A stretch of 64,000 bases of DNA from contig OX419342.1 in NCBI GenBank assembly GCA_948470475.1, forward strand, positions 14,623,010-14,687,009, read 5' to 3'. Of the stretch, positions 21,714 through 33,225 are shown piece by piece. The notes beneath the pieces were generated by a model. The model worked only from the letters and a program-made list of their open reading frames with translations, did no database searches and had not been told where the DNA came from. The position numbers were made by a program, and so were the translations under genes. Source of the DNA: Galaxea fascicularis (taxonomy: Eukaryota > Cnidaria > Anthozoa > Scleractinia > Euphylliidae). The first letter of the stretch is position 1; each line of letters opens with the position of its first letter.

Positions 21714-22348
21714 CAGGGTGTCAAGTTCCTATTTTTTCCTATTTTGTGGCCTGCCTCCTATTTCCTCCTATTTTTTTAGGGTCTTAGTAGGTACACAGAA
21801 ACATTTTGAGATATTTGAAATAAAATTGCCAGTAAAAACTGAAACTTCATGTCAAAAAAAGACCAGTTTGAAGCCTTTAGAGTGATTTTTTCTGAAACTC
21901 GTGCCCAGACTTTCTCAGTGCTTTTGACTGTTGATGTTCAAAAGCCGTGGTTGGGTTTTATTGGTTTGTCAAAAAAATATTCTTGCTTATCATTCTCACA
22001 GTTTTAAAGGACTAATAAATCATCATCTTATGAAGTATCTACAGCTGTAATGAAATTTGGAATCTGGTAATTGTTGTATGATGAATTGTGCTCGGTAACA
22101 CAGGTGGTAACACTTGTTTTTGTTTATACGGCAATGAATTGTGGATGTATGCCATGGTGCCTGTTAAATATTTAAGCATTGGGTTGTGGAACAGAGTTGC
22201 TGTTGGGAGTGTTAAGAGGATAAAACTCAATGAAATCCTCCTATTTTTTTCCTATTTTGGGGTGAGATTTCCTATTTATTTCCTATTTTTTGGCCACTGT
22301 CATTCCTATTTTCCTATTTTCTAAGTGTCATTGTCACTTGACACCCTG
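21714..22348. mobile_element. MITE with CAGGGTGTCAAG ends and TCAAAC TSD
   Basis: Perfect 12-bp inverted ends CAGGGTGTCAAG / CTTGACACCCTG bound a 635-bp AT-rich unit, and TCAAAC is repeated on both flanks. Both subterminal parts carry TCCTATTTT-type repeats. No transposase. A CAGGG start suggests hAT-like ancestry, but hATs usually give 8-bp TSDs, so the class is open. It lies inside exon 2 of the EnSpm A accessory gene, whose frame continues across the empty site to a donor at 22,371. Confidence 0.88.
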
Positions 22349-22599
22349 TCAAACGTTTATACCTCTTAAAGTAAGTGTTTTATTCTCAGGTATTTACCTG
22401 GACTTCATTGCTTAGTTTTGAAATGCTTAGTGGTAGAAAAGTTGTTTTCAAGCAACAGTTCAAGTTTAATTTAAGGGGGGGGGATTTCTAATCTAAAAAT
22501 TTCTTGCTAAGGAAGATTTTTGGCTACGTTTGTTTTGTAGTAAAACAAACTCATCAATTTGATGAATGTTTCAAAATTTATTTGATTTCATGGTAATTT

Positions 22600-22800
22600 A
22601 TTTCTTCCCATGTGCTTCCAATTATTGTTCAATATGCTTCCAACTGTTTAATATTTTGCCTCCTTTTGCGTTATATATTGTTAGTATTTTTAATTAAGTT
22701 TTATTATGTACATGTACACTTTATATATATACATGACCCCACAAGCTACTGAACTTTAATTCATATCGTGTTTAAATAAAGGTTACTTACTTACTTACTT
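22600..22800 (+). repeat. Possible SINE/LINE 3' tail with (ACTT)n
   Basis: An AT-rich segment ending AAATAAAGGTTACTTACTTACTTACTT lies in the third-from-last large intron of the EnSpm A accessory gene. A short simple-repeat end after AATAAA is typical of some non-LTR retroelements. The 5' limit is not visible. Confidence 0.35.
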
Positions 22801-25068
22801 GGGGTTCTTTCCATCACATCCAGGAGATCTAACAAACTATATGGGAGACTGGGAGACTCTTGAATAGTCCTGGATAATCCAGAAGAGTTGGCATAGTTGC
22901 ACCAATGGTCAAATGTCGTCAAATGCCTTAAATTCTTCATATTTTGTGTTAATATTCACAGATGCAAACGAGTCGCAGTGCTGGCAGCCGAGCACTGGAA
23001 CACTTGTACTGGCAAGTTTCCAAAATTCAACACACCCGAGAAAAAAGCAGAACTTGGAAAGGTTTGCCAACAAGATTACTGATGAATGTTCCCTGCCTGA
23101 GGCTGGATTTTATGCAGATTATATTGCTCAGCATATCAAAAGCTTTTTCAATGAGCAACGGAGATTCAATAAAAACAAGCAAAAGGTACTGGGTTATTAT
23201 TAAATATGTTATTTTAAACCTGACAGACATTTCATTCACTTTTAATCCCTTTTAGGGTAGAATTTCATTAATTTAGTGGTTCGTTGGTTGGTTGGTTGGC
23301 AATAATAAGACATGTGCCAGATTTTAGATGAAAATCAGCCAGTGGCCAAATGTTCTTGATTTTCTAGTTGTGGTAGGGTATACAGTTGAATTTGTCGTAA
23401 ACAACTGTTGTAAACCTACTCCTAAGTTACAGTGTATAAGTTAATAAAAGCTACCATCATTGTTGCTTTGGCATCTTACTGACAGGTTGACGTTTTTTGT
23501 TTTGTAGGTTGAGTATCACCATAACCATCAGAATCCAGCTCCAGCAGTGAGTTTGAATTCACAGTTCCTCCAAGGCTTCCATCTATGGTAAGCCCATGAT
23601 GAGACTTCTGGTCCCTTAACACGCTTTAAATATGTACTATAGCACTTACATGTACATTTTAGGTTATGGTCCTTATAAAATTTGAATGATAGACAGAGAG
23701 TAGTCTCCCACTTTAGTGATAAATTGTTCATTTAAGATACATGCATGCTCACGAAATTGGAGATAAAGCACATTGAGCCCTTGCTAAAATTAGAAGCCAG
23801 GGGTTTTGATTTGTCAAGAACAAGTGATTTTGAGGCATGAGTTTTATTATTATGAACTGTATGTACTGAATAATTTCTTCTCTTAAACAGCCCAAAGAAA
23901 AGGAAAAAGTAATTTTATCTCCTGATAATTCAGAGGTATGTATTATTGGAGTGTTGTTTTTTGCATTTTATGTAGAAAGCTGATTACTCATGTTTATTAA
24001 TTGGGGCTCAAGACCAACCCCTTGGAATCCTTCAGAATTTTTTTGGAAAGACTGCATTACTGAGACAATTTCATACTGCTAGATGTAAATGTTCTTAAAT
24101 ACCCTTTCAGTAAATCCACGATAACCATGAAGCAAATCTGTCATTACAAGCAAGGTGATTTAATAAAAGCTGTACTTTGTACATTTAGGAGGAAGATGAC
24201 CACTCACAAACTGATACAGTGATATTGGAAGAAAATGACAATGATCAAGCTTTTGATGAATCATCAGCTGCACCTGCTTCTGTGGATGTAGACATGCAGA
24301 TAAACAAAAAGTCATCATTGGTGATAATAAAAGCAGTCACTGGAGTAATTCCAGAACGAGAGGAGCTAGTAAAACTGTTGAAAGGGAAGTTCCAGGCTCC
24401 CCATAAGAGCCTGAAAGCACTCACAGTAACTCAACTGTTAGAGGTCACAGCACGAAAACTATTAGCCTGAAATACGTTTCTCTCAAAAGTGGCATCAGCT
24501 CTGGTGACATCAGGAATACTGATGTAACAGTTCATAAAGAAATTCAAATGTAAAGTTTGTCGGTTGAGATGAAAACTGGCCTGGATTGAGTTGACATTTG
24601 CAGAGACTTACAGGTGTATCTTCTTTTGAACGTTGAAGGTACTTGTAATTTAAGAACTACGTACTGTATGTAAACAGCCTTGTTCTGAGTTCTAACTTGT
24701 TGCATAGACTTTTTCTGTTGGATTAAAGTAAGGCACTTGAACTTCAATAGGTATTACTGGGTGTAAACCACCTTGTTTTGAGCTGCTACCAACTTGAAGA
24801 GATCTAAAGTATATGATTCTTGAAATAATTGTTGTTGTTGTTGGATTTGTGAACCAAGTAAACTAACAAATGAAAAATGCTGTAACACCTTTTGTGAAAA
24901 TACAGAAGTAAATAAACAGATAGCTCTTGTTTTTTGGAAATATTGTTGGGCAGATTAATCAATGCATTCTGGTGAATATACACTGAGAGATGTATTCCAT
25001 TCTTGTAAGAAAAATCCCATTATTGTGGAAATGCTGACACAGAAACTTCCAGTTCCTGTGAAAATATT

Positions 25069-25598
25069 GTGACAGGACAATCCCAGAATTGGAAATTTAC
25101 AGGGACAACAGAATCCCAGAATTGGAAAATTATAGTGACAGCAAAATCCCAGAATTGGAAAATTATAGGGACAGTAAAATCCCAGTATTGGAAAATGACT
25201 GGGACAGTAAAATCCCAGAATTGGAAATTTATAGGGACAATAGAATCCCAGAATTGGAAAATTATAAGTACAGTAAAATTTCAGAATTGGACAATTATAG
25301 AGACAATAGAATCCCAGAATTGGAAGATTATAGGGACAGTAAAATCCCAGAATTGGAAAATTATAGGGACAGTGAAATCCCAGAATTGGAAAATTGTAGG
25401 GACAGCAGAATCACAGAATTGGAAAATTGTTGAGACATCTTAATCCCAACATGGGGATTTTAATGGGTTTTCCTTGACCTTAAAATGGGTTTGGTAGCAC
25501 TTTCCCAATTTTGGGAATACTACTTAATCAAAACCCAAGAAATTCCCAATAAAACCACTGTCTTATCCCAGAACTGGGAATCCAAAATTTTTCCTGTG
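25069..25598. repeat. Right subterminal repeats of EnSpm A, 33-bp tandem units
   Basis: About eleven direct copies of a 33-bp unit GGGACAGTAAAATCCCAGAA followed by TTGGAAAATTATA (25,069-25,440), then looser TTCCCAATTTTGGGAA palindromes to the element end. The period is a multiple of three, so open frames of 114-124 codons appear in two phases; they are repeat artefacts. It mirrors the left subterminal region in inverted orientation. Confidence 0.85.
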
Positions 25599-25601
25599 AT
25601 C

Positions 25602-26060
25602 GCTCGTCAGTATGATTCAGCCTGTTTACTTGAGCCCTTTCTTGTTCTTTCTCCTGTTGCTCAACAGTACAATTCAGCCAGTTTGCTCGTGCTCTTTCTC
25701 CCACTGTTTGTCACTGATACTGATACAAAACTGACTTTGTTTTAAAACTGTCTTCAAAATTTGGCCATGCAATTTCCTGCCACAAAAACGCTGTTTGAGA
25801 ACTGCGTGTATAGGAAAATGATCTGTCCAAAAACAGTCCATATGGAAGCGCATTTATATGCGAGCTTGCACACAAAAAGGTTAACTGGAGTGTCACATTT
25901 GACTTTGCCTTATATCAAGGGGGTGGACGGTCGTACGTACGTACGGTGATGTCATGTTCAAATTTTCTTGGATCGATGGGTTACCATATTTTCTTATCAA
26001 TGGTGCTCCGCGTGCGCAGAGCTCCGCTATAATGACATAAGAGTCGGACATTTCATACAA
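25602..26060. other. Anonymous stretch
   Basis: Contains two similar tracts with AGTATGATTCAGCC and AGTACAATTCAGCC about 50 bp apart and a CGTACGTACGTACG run near 25,933. No supported gene or element end. Confidence 0.4.
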
Positions 26061-26830
26061 TTAACTGAGGAAATCAAGAAGCTTTCTTTTGAAGGTGGAT
26101 AGACTAGGGGAAGACGCAACTGATAATGGCAAAACATTCCATATCTTTGGCCCTCGAAAAAGTATAGTGAATTGTTTGATATTAGTTCTACAGGTATGAG
26201 GTCGAGGCAACATGATCAGGGTCTGAATTGGAGTAAAAGATACTAGTATCATCTGCAAAGAGTAGGCATTCTGTCAGTCGGGTTGTTTTGGGAAGATCAT
26301 TGATATATAATGTGAAAAATACAGGGCCTAAAATAGAACCTTCTGGAACACCGCATCTAATTACATGTATCTGTTTAAATGATTGGGTATCATTAATCTG
26401 GACGAATTGGGTACGGTTAGAGAAATAACTTTTGATCCATTGCAATGCTAGTCCACAGACACCATAATGTTCAAGTTTGTCAAATAAGATTTGGTGGTCT
26501 AGCATGTCAAACGCTTTAGAAAAGTCAAGAAAAACGCCCGCCATGATTTCATTTTGGTCAATGGACGTTGCAATTTTATTAACAAGGTAAATTAGCAACA
26601 GCGCAGTGGAATGGTTTTCACGAAAGCCAAACTGGAGTTGGTAAAAAATATCATGGCTATTTGCGAATTCTACTAGTCGATTGTGCATGACCTTTTCGAA
26701 GAATTTCGAAAAATTTGGAAGTAATGGTCTGTTATTTGTGAATAAATCGGGTTCATCAGCTTTAAATACAGGAATCACTTTGGCAACTTTTAGCTTGTTT
26801 TGGAATATTCCTTTGGAAAAGGATAAATTA
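26061..26830 (-). pseudogene. LINE reverse-transcriptase fragment, internally deleted
   Basis: A 196-codon frame (26,778-26,188) carries RT landmarks in order: NRPLLPNFSKFFEKVM, FGFRENHSTALLL, FSKAFDMLDHQIL, a GVPEGSILGP motif (Gln to Glu change in GVPQG) and LLFADDTSIF with intact catalytic aspartates. It then jumps, with the thumb region missing, to a C-terminal segment NIKQFTILFRGPKIWNVLP ending about 26,061. Both the 5' part and a few hundred bases in the middle are gone. CR1/L2-like by motif style. Confidence 0.85.
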
Positions 26831-27826
26831 ATAATATTCTTTTAACCAGAAGCCTTGTGATTGACTTTGTGAAGCAGAACAAGTTTAAAGTGTGCTCTTG
26901 TTTTGTTGTGTTCTGGTTACAGTTAAATCCTTCTTGTAGCAAAATAAAGTATTGTTTTTTTTTATCCACTCATGAGCTCTCCCATGACAAAGGCCCCCTC
27001 CCCAACCACCCCAATATCTAATAAATCCTAGTGGTTGAACAAATAAATTGAAGAAAAAGGAAAAGGGGACTATTAGTAATCTTTCTAATTTTAGTAACTT
27101 GGTTCACGTGTACATGATTGAATAAAAATGAATAGTCCCCAGTTTAGATTTTTGGGAGGCTATCTGGTTACGTGGTGTTTACAAGTTGAGAACCGAAACT
27201 TTTTTACTATCTGAAGCAAATGCCACTGCACTGTATTACTAATTATATAGTTTATTTTGAGTTTTCATACAACTTGCACCTCACATAATTCAAATTAAAT
27301 TTCTTAATTCTTAACTTAACTTTGATCCGGAATTTAAAACTACATTCACCTTTTCCCCTTGCAGTCGTATGTTTAAAAATATCACCTCTGTTACATGAAC
27401 CATAAAACATTTCTTCTAACAAATAATCTTTCTTCCTGGTCAGTCAACTTGGTAAAACTTGTGTAGTGTTTTCAATTCTATTAATAATAATAACTTTGGG
27501 TTCTTTTCCATCTTAAAATTAAATAGTAAATATTCATATAATCATTTTGACAGATATAATATGCTATGCAAATTATGCTAAAATTATAACAACATACACT
27601 AACTGTATGTATATATGTGTATAACTATATGTATAACTGTATGTATATAAAAAAGTGAATTGCTGAATTGTGTATTCTAATATTCTGCAATAAAACCTAA
27701 CGATAAAACTTTTTGAATTTGATAGGATGATATTGCACAGTGACATTGTTTACTACCACTACCAGAATCCTCCAACCTATTGTTTTCTTTTGCCAATGAG
27801 GGTACTAAATTTAAGTATGAAACCAA
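26831..27826. other. AT-rich intergenic stretch
   Basis: No open frame above 60 codons and no domain seen. TATGTATA repeats near 27,605-27,650. Possibly intronic or old element sequence. Confidence 0.4.
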
Positions 27827-27899
27827 TTATGAAAAGGAATTCTGGGAGTTGTAGTCAAACGAAATTACATAATGGCCTATTATTATCGAACCAATGAAA

Positions 27900-28255
27900 T
27901 TTAGTGTGAACAATTTACATTGTATCATATATGCACTAGGCCATTCAAAGCTACTGTGATGCCACAGGCACAGGTGGCAAAAGTAGGCATCAGCTGCAGC
28001 ACTGTTTGGGTGATGTTCCCAAATGTCATCCTTGTTGCAACTTGTAAGTCGACTATCCACCCTTCTGAAAATAGTTATGTAACCTTCCAGAGACATGTCA
28101 TATGAAGCTAACCTGGCTTTGATGTCATCCCCAGGTAGCTTCTTGTAGAATAAATTTTCCAATTTTTTGAATGTGCCCAGGCCTTGTTTCTCAAGATCTT
28201 GCATGTAAAGCTGCACATTCTGTGTACTAGGCCTGTTTTTTGAGGAGAAGCTGGT
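27900..28255 (-). CDS. Unrecognised exon-like ORF
   Basis: The frame is open from an AG at about 28,254 (preceded by TTAC) down to about 27,830. The part up to roughly 27,930 has coding character: LEKQGLGTFKKLENLFYKKLPGD, then RRVDSRLTSCNKDDIWE and paired Cys/His residues in YFCHLCLWHH. I do not recognise the family. It may be an exon of a mobile-element gene. No neighbouring exon was identified with confidence. Confidence 0.3.
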
Positions 28256-28589
28256 ATAAACCCCTCTAGCTGTAATTACAGTGCCAGAAATGTTTAGGCT
28301 CCTGATTATGGCAAAGATTCCGGAAATTTCGGTCGGAAATCAAATGGAAAGGTCCGTCTCAGTTTTTTCTGACTGGAATATTCATGATCACCTCTGGAGG
28401 TGGTCCTGATATTCCGGTCAGAATATCCTGACCGAAATTTACCGTTCCATTTACCGAGTTTCTTGTTGCCAATACCGCTCTTCTGTCACTTGCGCGACCC
28501 ATCATGGCCGACATTGCGAGGATGCAATCTTCTTGTTATCAATGCTCAATTAGTGAGATATGTCCAGAAATGCACCCAATAACGAAAAT

Positions 28590-29200
28590 GGCAATTTTGA
28601 CGAAATTTAGCTACCTGTTTGGAAATATAGTATACACTAAGTGAAATTGGCGAATATGGCAAAAATGGTGAATTCGCCAAAAGCGCGAGCGAATGTGTGG
28701 CAAATGCAAATGAGAAGCCAAGAGGGCCCCCTTGGAAATTGGCGATTTTGGCGAATATGGCAAAAATGGCGAATTCGCCAAAATCGCCAGCGAATGTGTG
28801 GCAAATGCAAATGAGAAGACAAGAGGGCCCCCTTGGAAAGTGGCAGTTTTGGCGAAATTGGAGAATATGGCAAAAATGGCGAATTCGCCAAAAGCGCCAG
28901 CGAATGTGTGGCAAATGCCAATGAGAAGCCAAGAGGGCCCCCTTGGAAAGCGGCACTTTTGGCGAAAATGGCGAATTCGCCAAAAGCGCCAATGAATGTG
29001 TGGCAAATGTAAATGAGAAGACAAGAGGGCCCCCTTGGAAAGTGGCAGTTTTGGCAAAATTGGAGAATATGGCCATAATGGCGAATTCATCAAAATCTCC
29101 GGCGAATGTGTGGCAAATGCCAATGAGAAGGCAAGAGGGCCCCCTTGGAAAGCAGCAATTTTGGTGAAATTGGTGACAAAGGCAAATTCAACAAAACTGC
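28590..29200. repeat. Minisatellite of ~92-110 bp units built from 9-bp subunits
   Basis: Five copies marked by AGAGGGCCCCCTTGGAAA at about 28,721, 28,822, 28,932, 29,024 and 29,134, with spacings 101, 110, 92 and 110 bp. The differences are exactly 9 bp, and each unit holds runs of a 9-mer such as ATGGCGAAT/ATGGCAAAA, followed by TTCGCCAAA and GCGAATGTGTGGCAAATG. Long frames on both strands (up to 176 codons) are by-products of the repeat. Confidence 0.88.
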
Positions 29201-31150
29201 TTCAGCAGTTTTAGAAATATGTATACAGTATTGGAATGTCGCGAAAATGGCAAATATGCCCAAATAGCCAGTGATTGAAATGAGAAGGCGAGAGTCTCCC
29301 TTTCATGGGAATGATCTTGGTAATAATGGCAAATCAGGCAAACAGCTTTGGAAAGCTTTTAACAAAAAGGGTTAAACATATTAGTTTACATGGACAACAA
29401 TGACATTATTTAGTAGTGGCATGGGAAAGATTTCCAGACAGGCGTAAACATTAAATGTACATTCTTTCTTTTCGTTGTAACCGTTCCCAAAAATCCATCG
29501 TTTGACGGCATAAAATGCGTGAGGCTTATACATGTAATTCATGTTTCGTGCTGTTTGGAAATCTTGCATAATTTTTATGTACTGCCTGTTGTAAGAAATA
29601 GTTTAGTATAAAGTGAACATCGTTGTACTTACCAATTTTTTTTTGCAAAAGTTGTGTATCACAATTTGGGTTTCCTGTATTGTTCCCACACAGCAGAATT
29701 GTGCCTGAAAGGTGTTATGGAAGGCCTTGAGTCTTTCTTCTTTGAAATTCTGATTGCACGTGTGTAACAACTGTTGCAGAAGATTATGCAAATCGTTAAG
29801 TCAATCCCCATCCCTGTTCGCAAAGGTATTTTAACATTGCCATTTACTCTTCAATCTTAGACCTGAAACCAACGTTGCTCTATGATAAGTACTAATCTAT
29901 GTTGAATCCAAAGTATTGCCATGCCACTGCTTTTTTTAGAAGATACCGTCAACCGTTGTTACAATGTGCTAGCTTGGTTGTAAGATTGCTTCGAGGGATA
30001 CCTTGGTGATAATTAACACCAAACGATCTGTCGTAGACGCCATTTTGAAATGTGTTGTGATCCCAAACAACACTTTATGTGAGCAACGATGAGGATGGAG
30101 AAGCGTCACATGATAATTTTTTACCAACCACGTTGATTCTTGGTGTAAGGCGAATTCTAATCCGTATGATTTACAAGAATTAGATGGGGCACAATGTTTA
30201 CATTGCTAAAGAATTAGATTGAGGATAAATGAAGCAATCATCACCAGTAAATGAACTAAACTTTTGCATGAAACAAAAAAAGAGTAAAATTAATATTTAG
30301 TGTTTTCACATTACTGCTAACAACTTAGATCATGTTGTTTTGTGTCAATATTATAGTGGAACACACCTTACCATGGTCTTCCAACAAACATATTACAAGA
30401 AAGCCCATCCATGTAGGGGAATTTGATTGACTGTCATGTGTAAAAACGACAAATTTCCATTTTGTTGTTTCATGTTGAAAGTTTCTATACAGACATGACC
30501 GTCAGTCAAATTCGCAAATACTGGTTGGCTAACTTGTAAAATTGTTTATTGGGTGGGCCAGTAAGGCATGTCACACTTAAATGAATTGTAGGTTTTTAAA
30601 ATCATCATGCTATTGTTGGTGAAATACTAACAAAATACTGTAATATCCCTAGGTTGACACGGAAATGTGTGAACAGACATTTTCTTGGCTCACAAAGTAA
30701 GGGAAATTACCTGGTAGGTGAATCAGCACCGTTTTTTATTTTATATTTTAAATGTATGTGAACTTAAAAATAAAAAAAACGCAAAAAGAAGGGAATGCAA
30801 GGAATATATGATTAACTGGGTTACCTGGAGTGGTGAGGAGGCACAGGGTGACAATAGTTTTCAGATTCTCAATTAACCCCCCGCCCCCCTCCCTACTTCA
30901 AAAGGAATGCCACACTCAATAACTTTAGATACTTCAATGCCAAATAGCAGTCTTACTTGTATTGTTTTCCAAGACTCCAGTATCTTCACTCTTGCATGTT
31001 CATAAAGGCGAGAAGCATGTGAACAGAAGAATCTAGCCACTGAGATATTCGAGTTCTCTTTCAAATTTAGACAGGTCTTCTACTGTATCAAAACTACGAG
31101 TTGTAGAATTCTCGTTTGCTTTAATAAAGATTCTTCCATTCTGGGTCCAT
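29201..31150. other. Anonymous stretch with one fold-back
   Basis: No convincing gene. The one clear structure is a fold-back at 30,419-30,515 listed separately. A C-rich run occurs near 30,885. Confidence 0.4.
30419..30515. repeat. Fold-back / short MITE
   Basis: GAATTTGATTGACTGTCATG near 30,419 pairs with its inverted partner ending CAGTCAAATTC near 30,515, with two mismatches over about 21 bp and partial pairing further in. The loop is about 50 bp. It could be a tiny MITE or a hairpin-forming repeat. Confidence 0.6.
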
Positions 31151-31154
31151 AAGT

Positions 31155-31300
31155 TCCTACATTTTAGTTTCTTTCTTTGCTCCTGACTTTGTCTTGACAG
31201 TAACAACTCAAACGAGCTGGTCTGGGCTAGGATGGGTACCGATTATTCGACCAAGTGGCCATTGGCAGGGAGGAGTGCAGTTGTCCTTGATCAGAACAAT
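31155..31300 (-). pseudogene. BEL/Pao integrase, 3' end (beyond Harbinger insertion)
   Basis: The minus strand reads VLIKDN then WPLGRIIGTHPSPDQLV, an in-frame TGA, then VVTVKT, the end of the DUF5641-type C-terminal domain of BEL/Pao integrases. It continues the fragment at 35.2-35.65 kb in frame once the Harbinger element and one ATT copy are taken out. Downstream sequence has no coding character. Confidence 0.8.
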
Positions 31301-31436
31301 GGGCGCTTTCCATTTAGAAAAAAAGTCCGGAAATTTCGGTGTGAATTTCCGGGAATTTCTCTATGGGAAAAAGTTGTTCCATTTCGCTGCAAATTTCGCC
31401 TGAGTTGAGATGCGCGTTGCCTAAAGGGACACCAAA

Positions 31437-33191
31437 ATGGCGGCAGAGTTGATATTAATGTTAGATGAGCCCTTGGCGGCTGATGAAGAGGAAATGTTGA
31501 TTGATTCTGATTATGAAGAAGAAATTTGTGTTATAGCAGCGACTTCCATCTTTATGAGGCGAGATTTAAACAGAAATTACGGGTTTTGCGATGTTATAGT
31601 GCCGACATATTCTATAGACGAGTTTAAGTCTCACTTCCAAATGACAAGAGGTACATTGGATATTTTGTGCAGAGAAGTGGCAGCAACAGGAATAATTCCA
31701 CAGGGAAACCGCTTTGGAAGACCACCTATACCTGTCCAGTGCCAAGTGTTGGCATTTGTTTGGTTTATGTCCAATTCTGAAGTCATGCGATCCGTCTCGG
31801 ACAGATTTGATGTGACCCTAAGTAGCCTGTTTAGAATTATTCAGCGAGTAACAAATGCTTGTATTTCTATGCGACAGCAATACATCAAGTGGCCTACAGG
31901 TACGCCTATAAAGAAACTATCTAGAATCTATTGTATATTGTCATTATTATTTTTGTGTTATATCGTAATTGCTATATAATTTCTCTGTTGTCTTGGTTAT
32001 CAAAATAACCAGAAGAATTAATAAACAAACATGTTATTGCCTACTCAAGTTGCATGACTTCGTTACAGTCATAGCTAAATAGCTACCCCAGGAGTAACTC
32101 ACAAATCCCTTCTCATGATATTTTGCAGAGAATGAGATGCGGGAAATAATGGAAAATTTTGAATCCCACGATTTTCCAGGCTTGCCAAGGGTTATAGGTG
32201 TGATTGATGGTACCCATATAAGGATTCGAGCTCCAACTGTAAATCCAAATGCTTACATCAATAGAAAGAAATTTCATTCCCAGGTTACTCAGGTAAGTGT
32301 CACATTCAGCTGTGACCAAGAGATGAATTACCGTTATGTTGCAATAATTAATGATGGCGGCTTTAACTAATGTATAGTGCATAGGTCCAGATTATATAAA
32401 AATGGAACCCAGCACTTAATATTTTACAGAACTGATTAGAACTTCACCCTTACCCTAAGAGCTGCATACTGGTACTCTTAGTATAAGTGATGGTTTACAG
32501 AAATAATTAACAACTATCCACTGAACTGAAGGTGGCTATAGCTAGTGGTGGATATTTTCCTTGCCCCTCTGCTGCTTGGTAAATGTCCGCCACTGGTCAC
32601 CAACACCAAGGTATACTAAAACAGTGAGATAATATGACCAATGATGCTGTGCACCATTTTAGCATATACTAAGTCTTTATGTTCATTCTTTGTGAACTAG
32701 GTAGTATGTGATGACAACATGATATTCAGGGACATTCTCGCAGGCTGGCCGGGGTCAGTACATGATTCCCGGGTACTGAGAAATTCATCTCTGAATGCCA
32801 CGTCAGCACACAAGTTTCCAGGAGACACACATCTGTCTAATATTTTCACGATGGCTGTTGCTACTGTATTTTACAGTTCTAAAATCAAGCAGTGTGAAGC
32901 AGTGAATGGCAATACAAGCTTATGAGTTAAACTTCATTTTTCTTTAGATGGTTGATGACTCCTTTTAGAGATAATGGCCACCTCACTGCCAGACAGCAGA
33001 GATTTAATTCTAAAGTCTCTTCTGTCAGATCTGTGGTTGAACGTTCAATAAGACTCCTAAAAGGAAGGTGGAGAAAACTTATGTACTTAGAGCACATGGA
33101 TATGGAGTTGTTGGTTAATCTAATCATATGTGCATGTGTTTTACACAACTTTTGCCTCCTGAATGATGATTTTGATGATGGATACTTCTTG

Positions 33192-33225
<34 letters not shown>

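Larger units (their letters stand above)
20699..24470 (+). pseudogene. Second gene of EnSpm A: six-exon accessory gene, dead
   Basis: Exons read with consistent GT/AG sites and phase: 20,699-20,804; 20,917-22,370 (containing a solo LTR and a MITE); 22,962-23,185; 23,508-23,546; 23,891-23,935; 24,189-24,470. Recurrent sequence is Lys/Glu-rich, with EEINQKLLQLFGEEIAKAF in exon 1 and an acidic exon 6 ending EVTARKLLA. I recognise no domain. Lesions: TGA at 20,726-20,728, another TGA in exon 2 after LLFR, a one-base frameshift near 23,060, and the two insertions. Divergent from the transposase gene, so probably the element's accessory DNA-binding or regulatory gene; this is inference. Confidence 0.6.
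17286..25598. mobile_element. EnSpm/CACTA-like transposon A, 8.3 kb, two divergent genes
   Basis: The left end CACAGGAAAAATTTCGGATT and the inverted right end differ at one position over about 24 bp. The trinucleotide ATC flanks both ends (17,283-17,285 and 25,599-25,601), a 3-bp TSD as usual for CACTA elements. Both subterminal regions are packed with TTCCCA/TGGGAA repeats. Inside are a minus-strand TNP2-like transposase gene and a plus-strand six-exon gene sharing an upstream region at 20.45-20.70 kb. A solo LTR (20,936-21,499) and a MITE (21,714-22,348) are later insertions. Confidence 0.8.

Noticed and set aside
25069..25443. ORFs of 124 and 114 codons with SQNWKI-type repeats
   Set aside because: Direct translation of the 33-bp subterminal repeat in two frames; no conserved domain.
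28300..28460. Harbinger-like TIR remnant (CCGGAAATTTCGG, TTCCATTT words)
   Set aside because: Words resemble the 31.3-kb Harbinger ends but no paired ends or TSD could be placed.
28546..29167. Six long ORFs on both strands
   Set aside because: By-products of the 9-bp/100-bp minisatellite.
33190..33225. Possible acidic functional tail in Harbinger transposase
   Set aside because: A GAC/GAT simple repeat is the simplest explanation, although it is translated.
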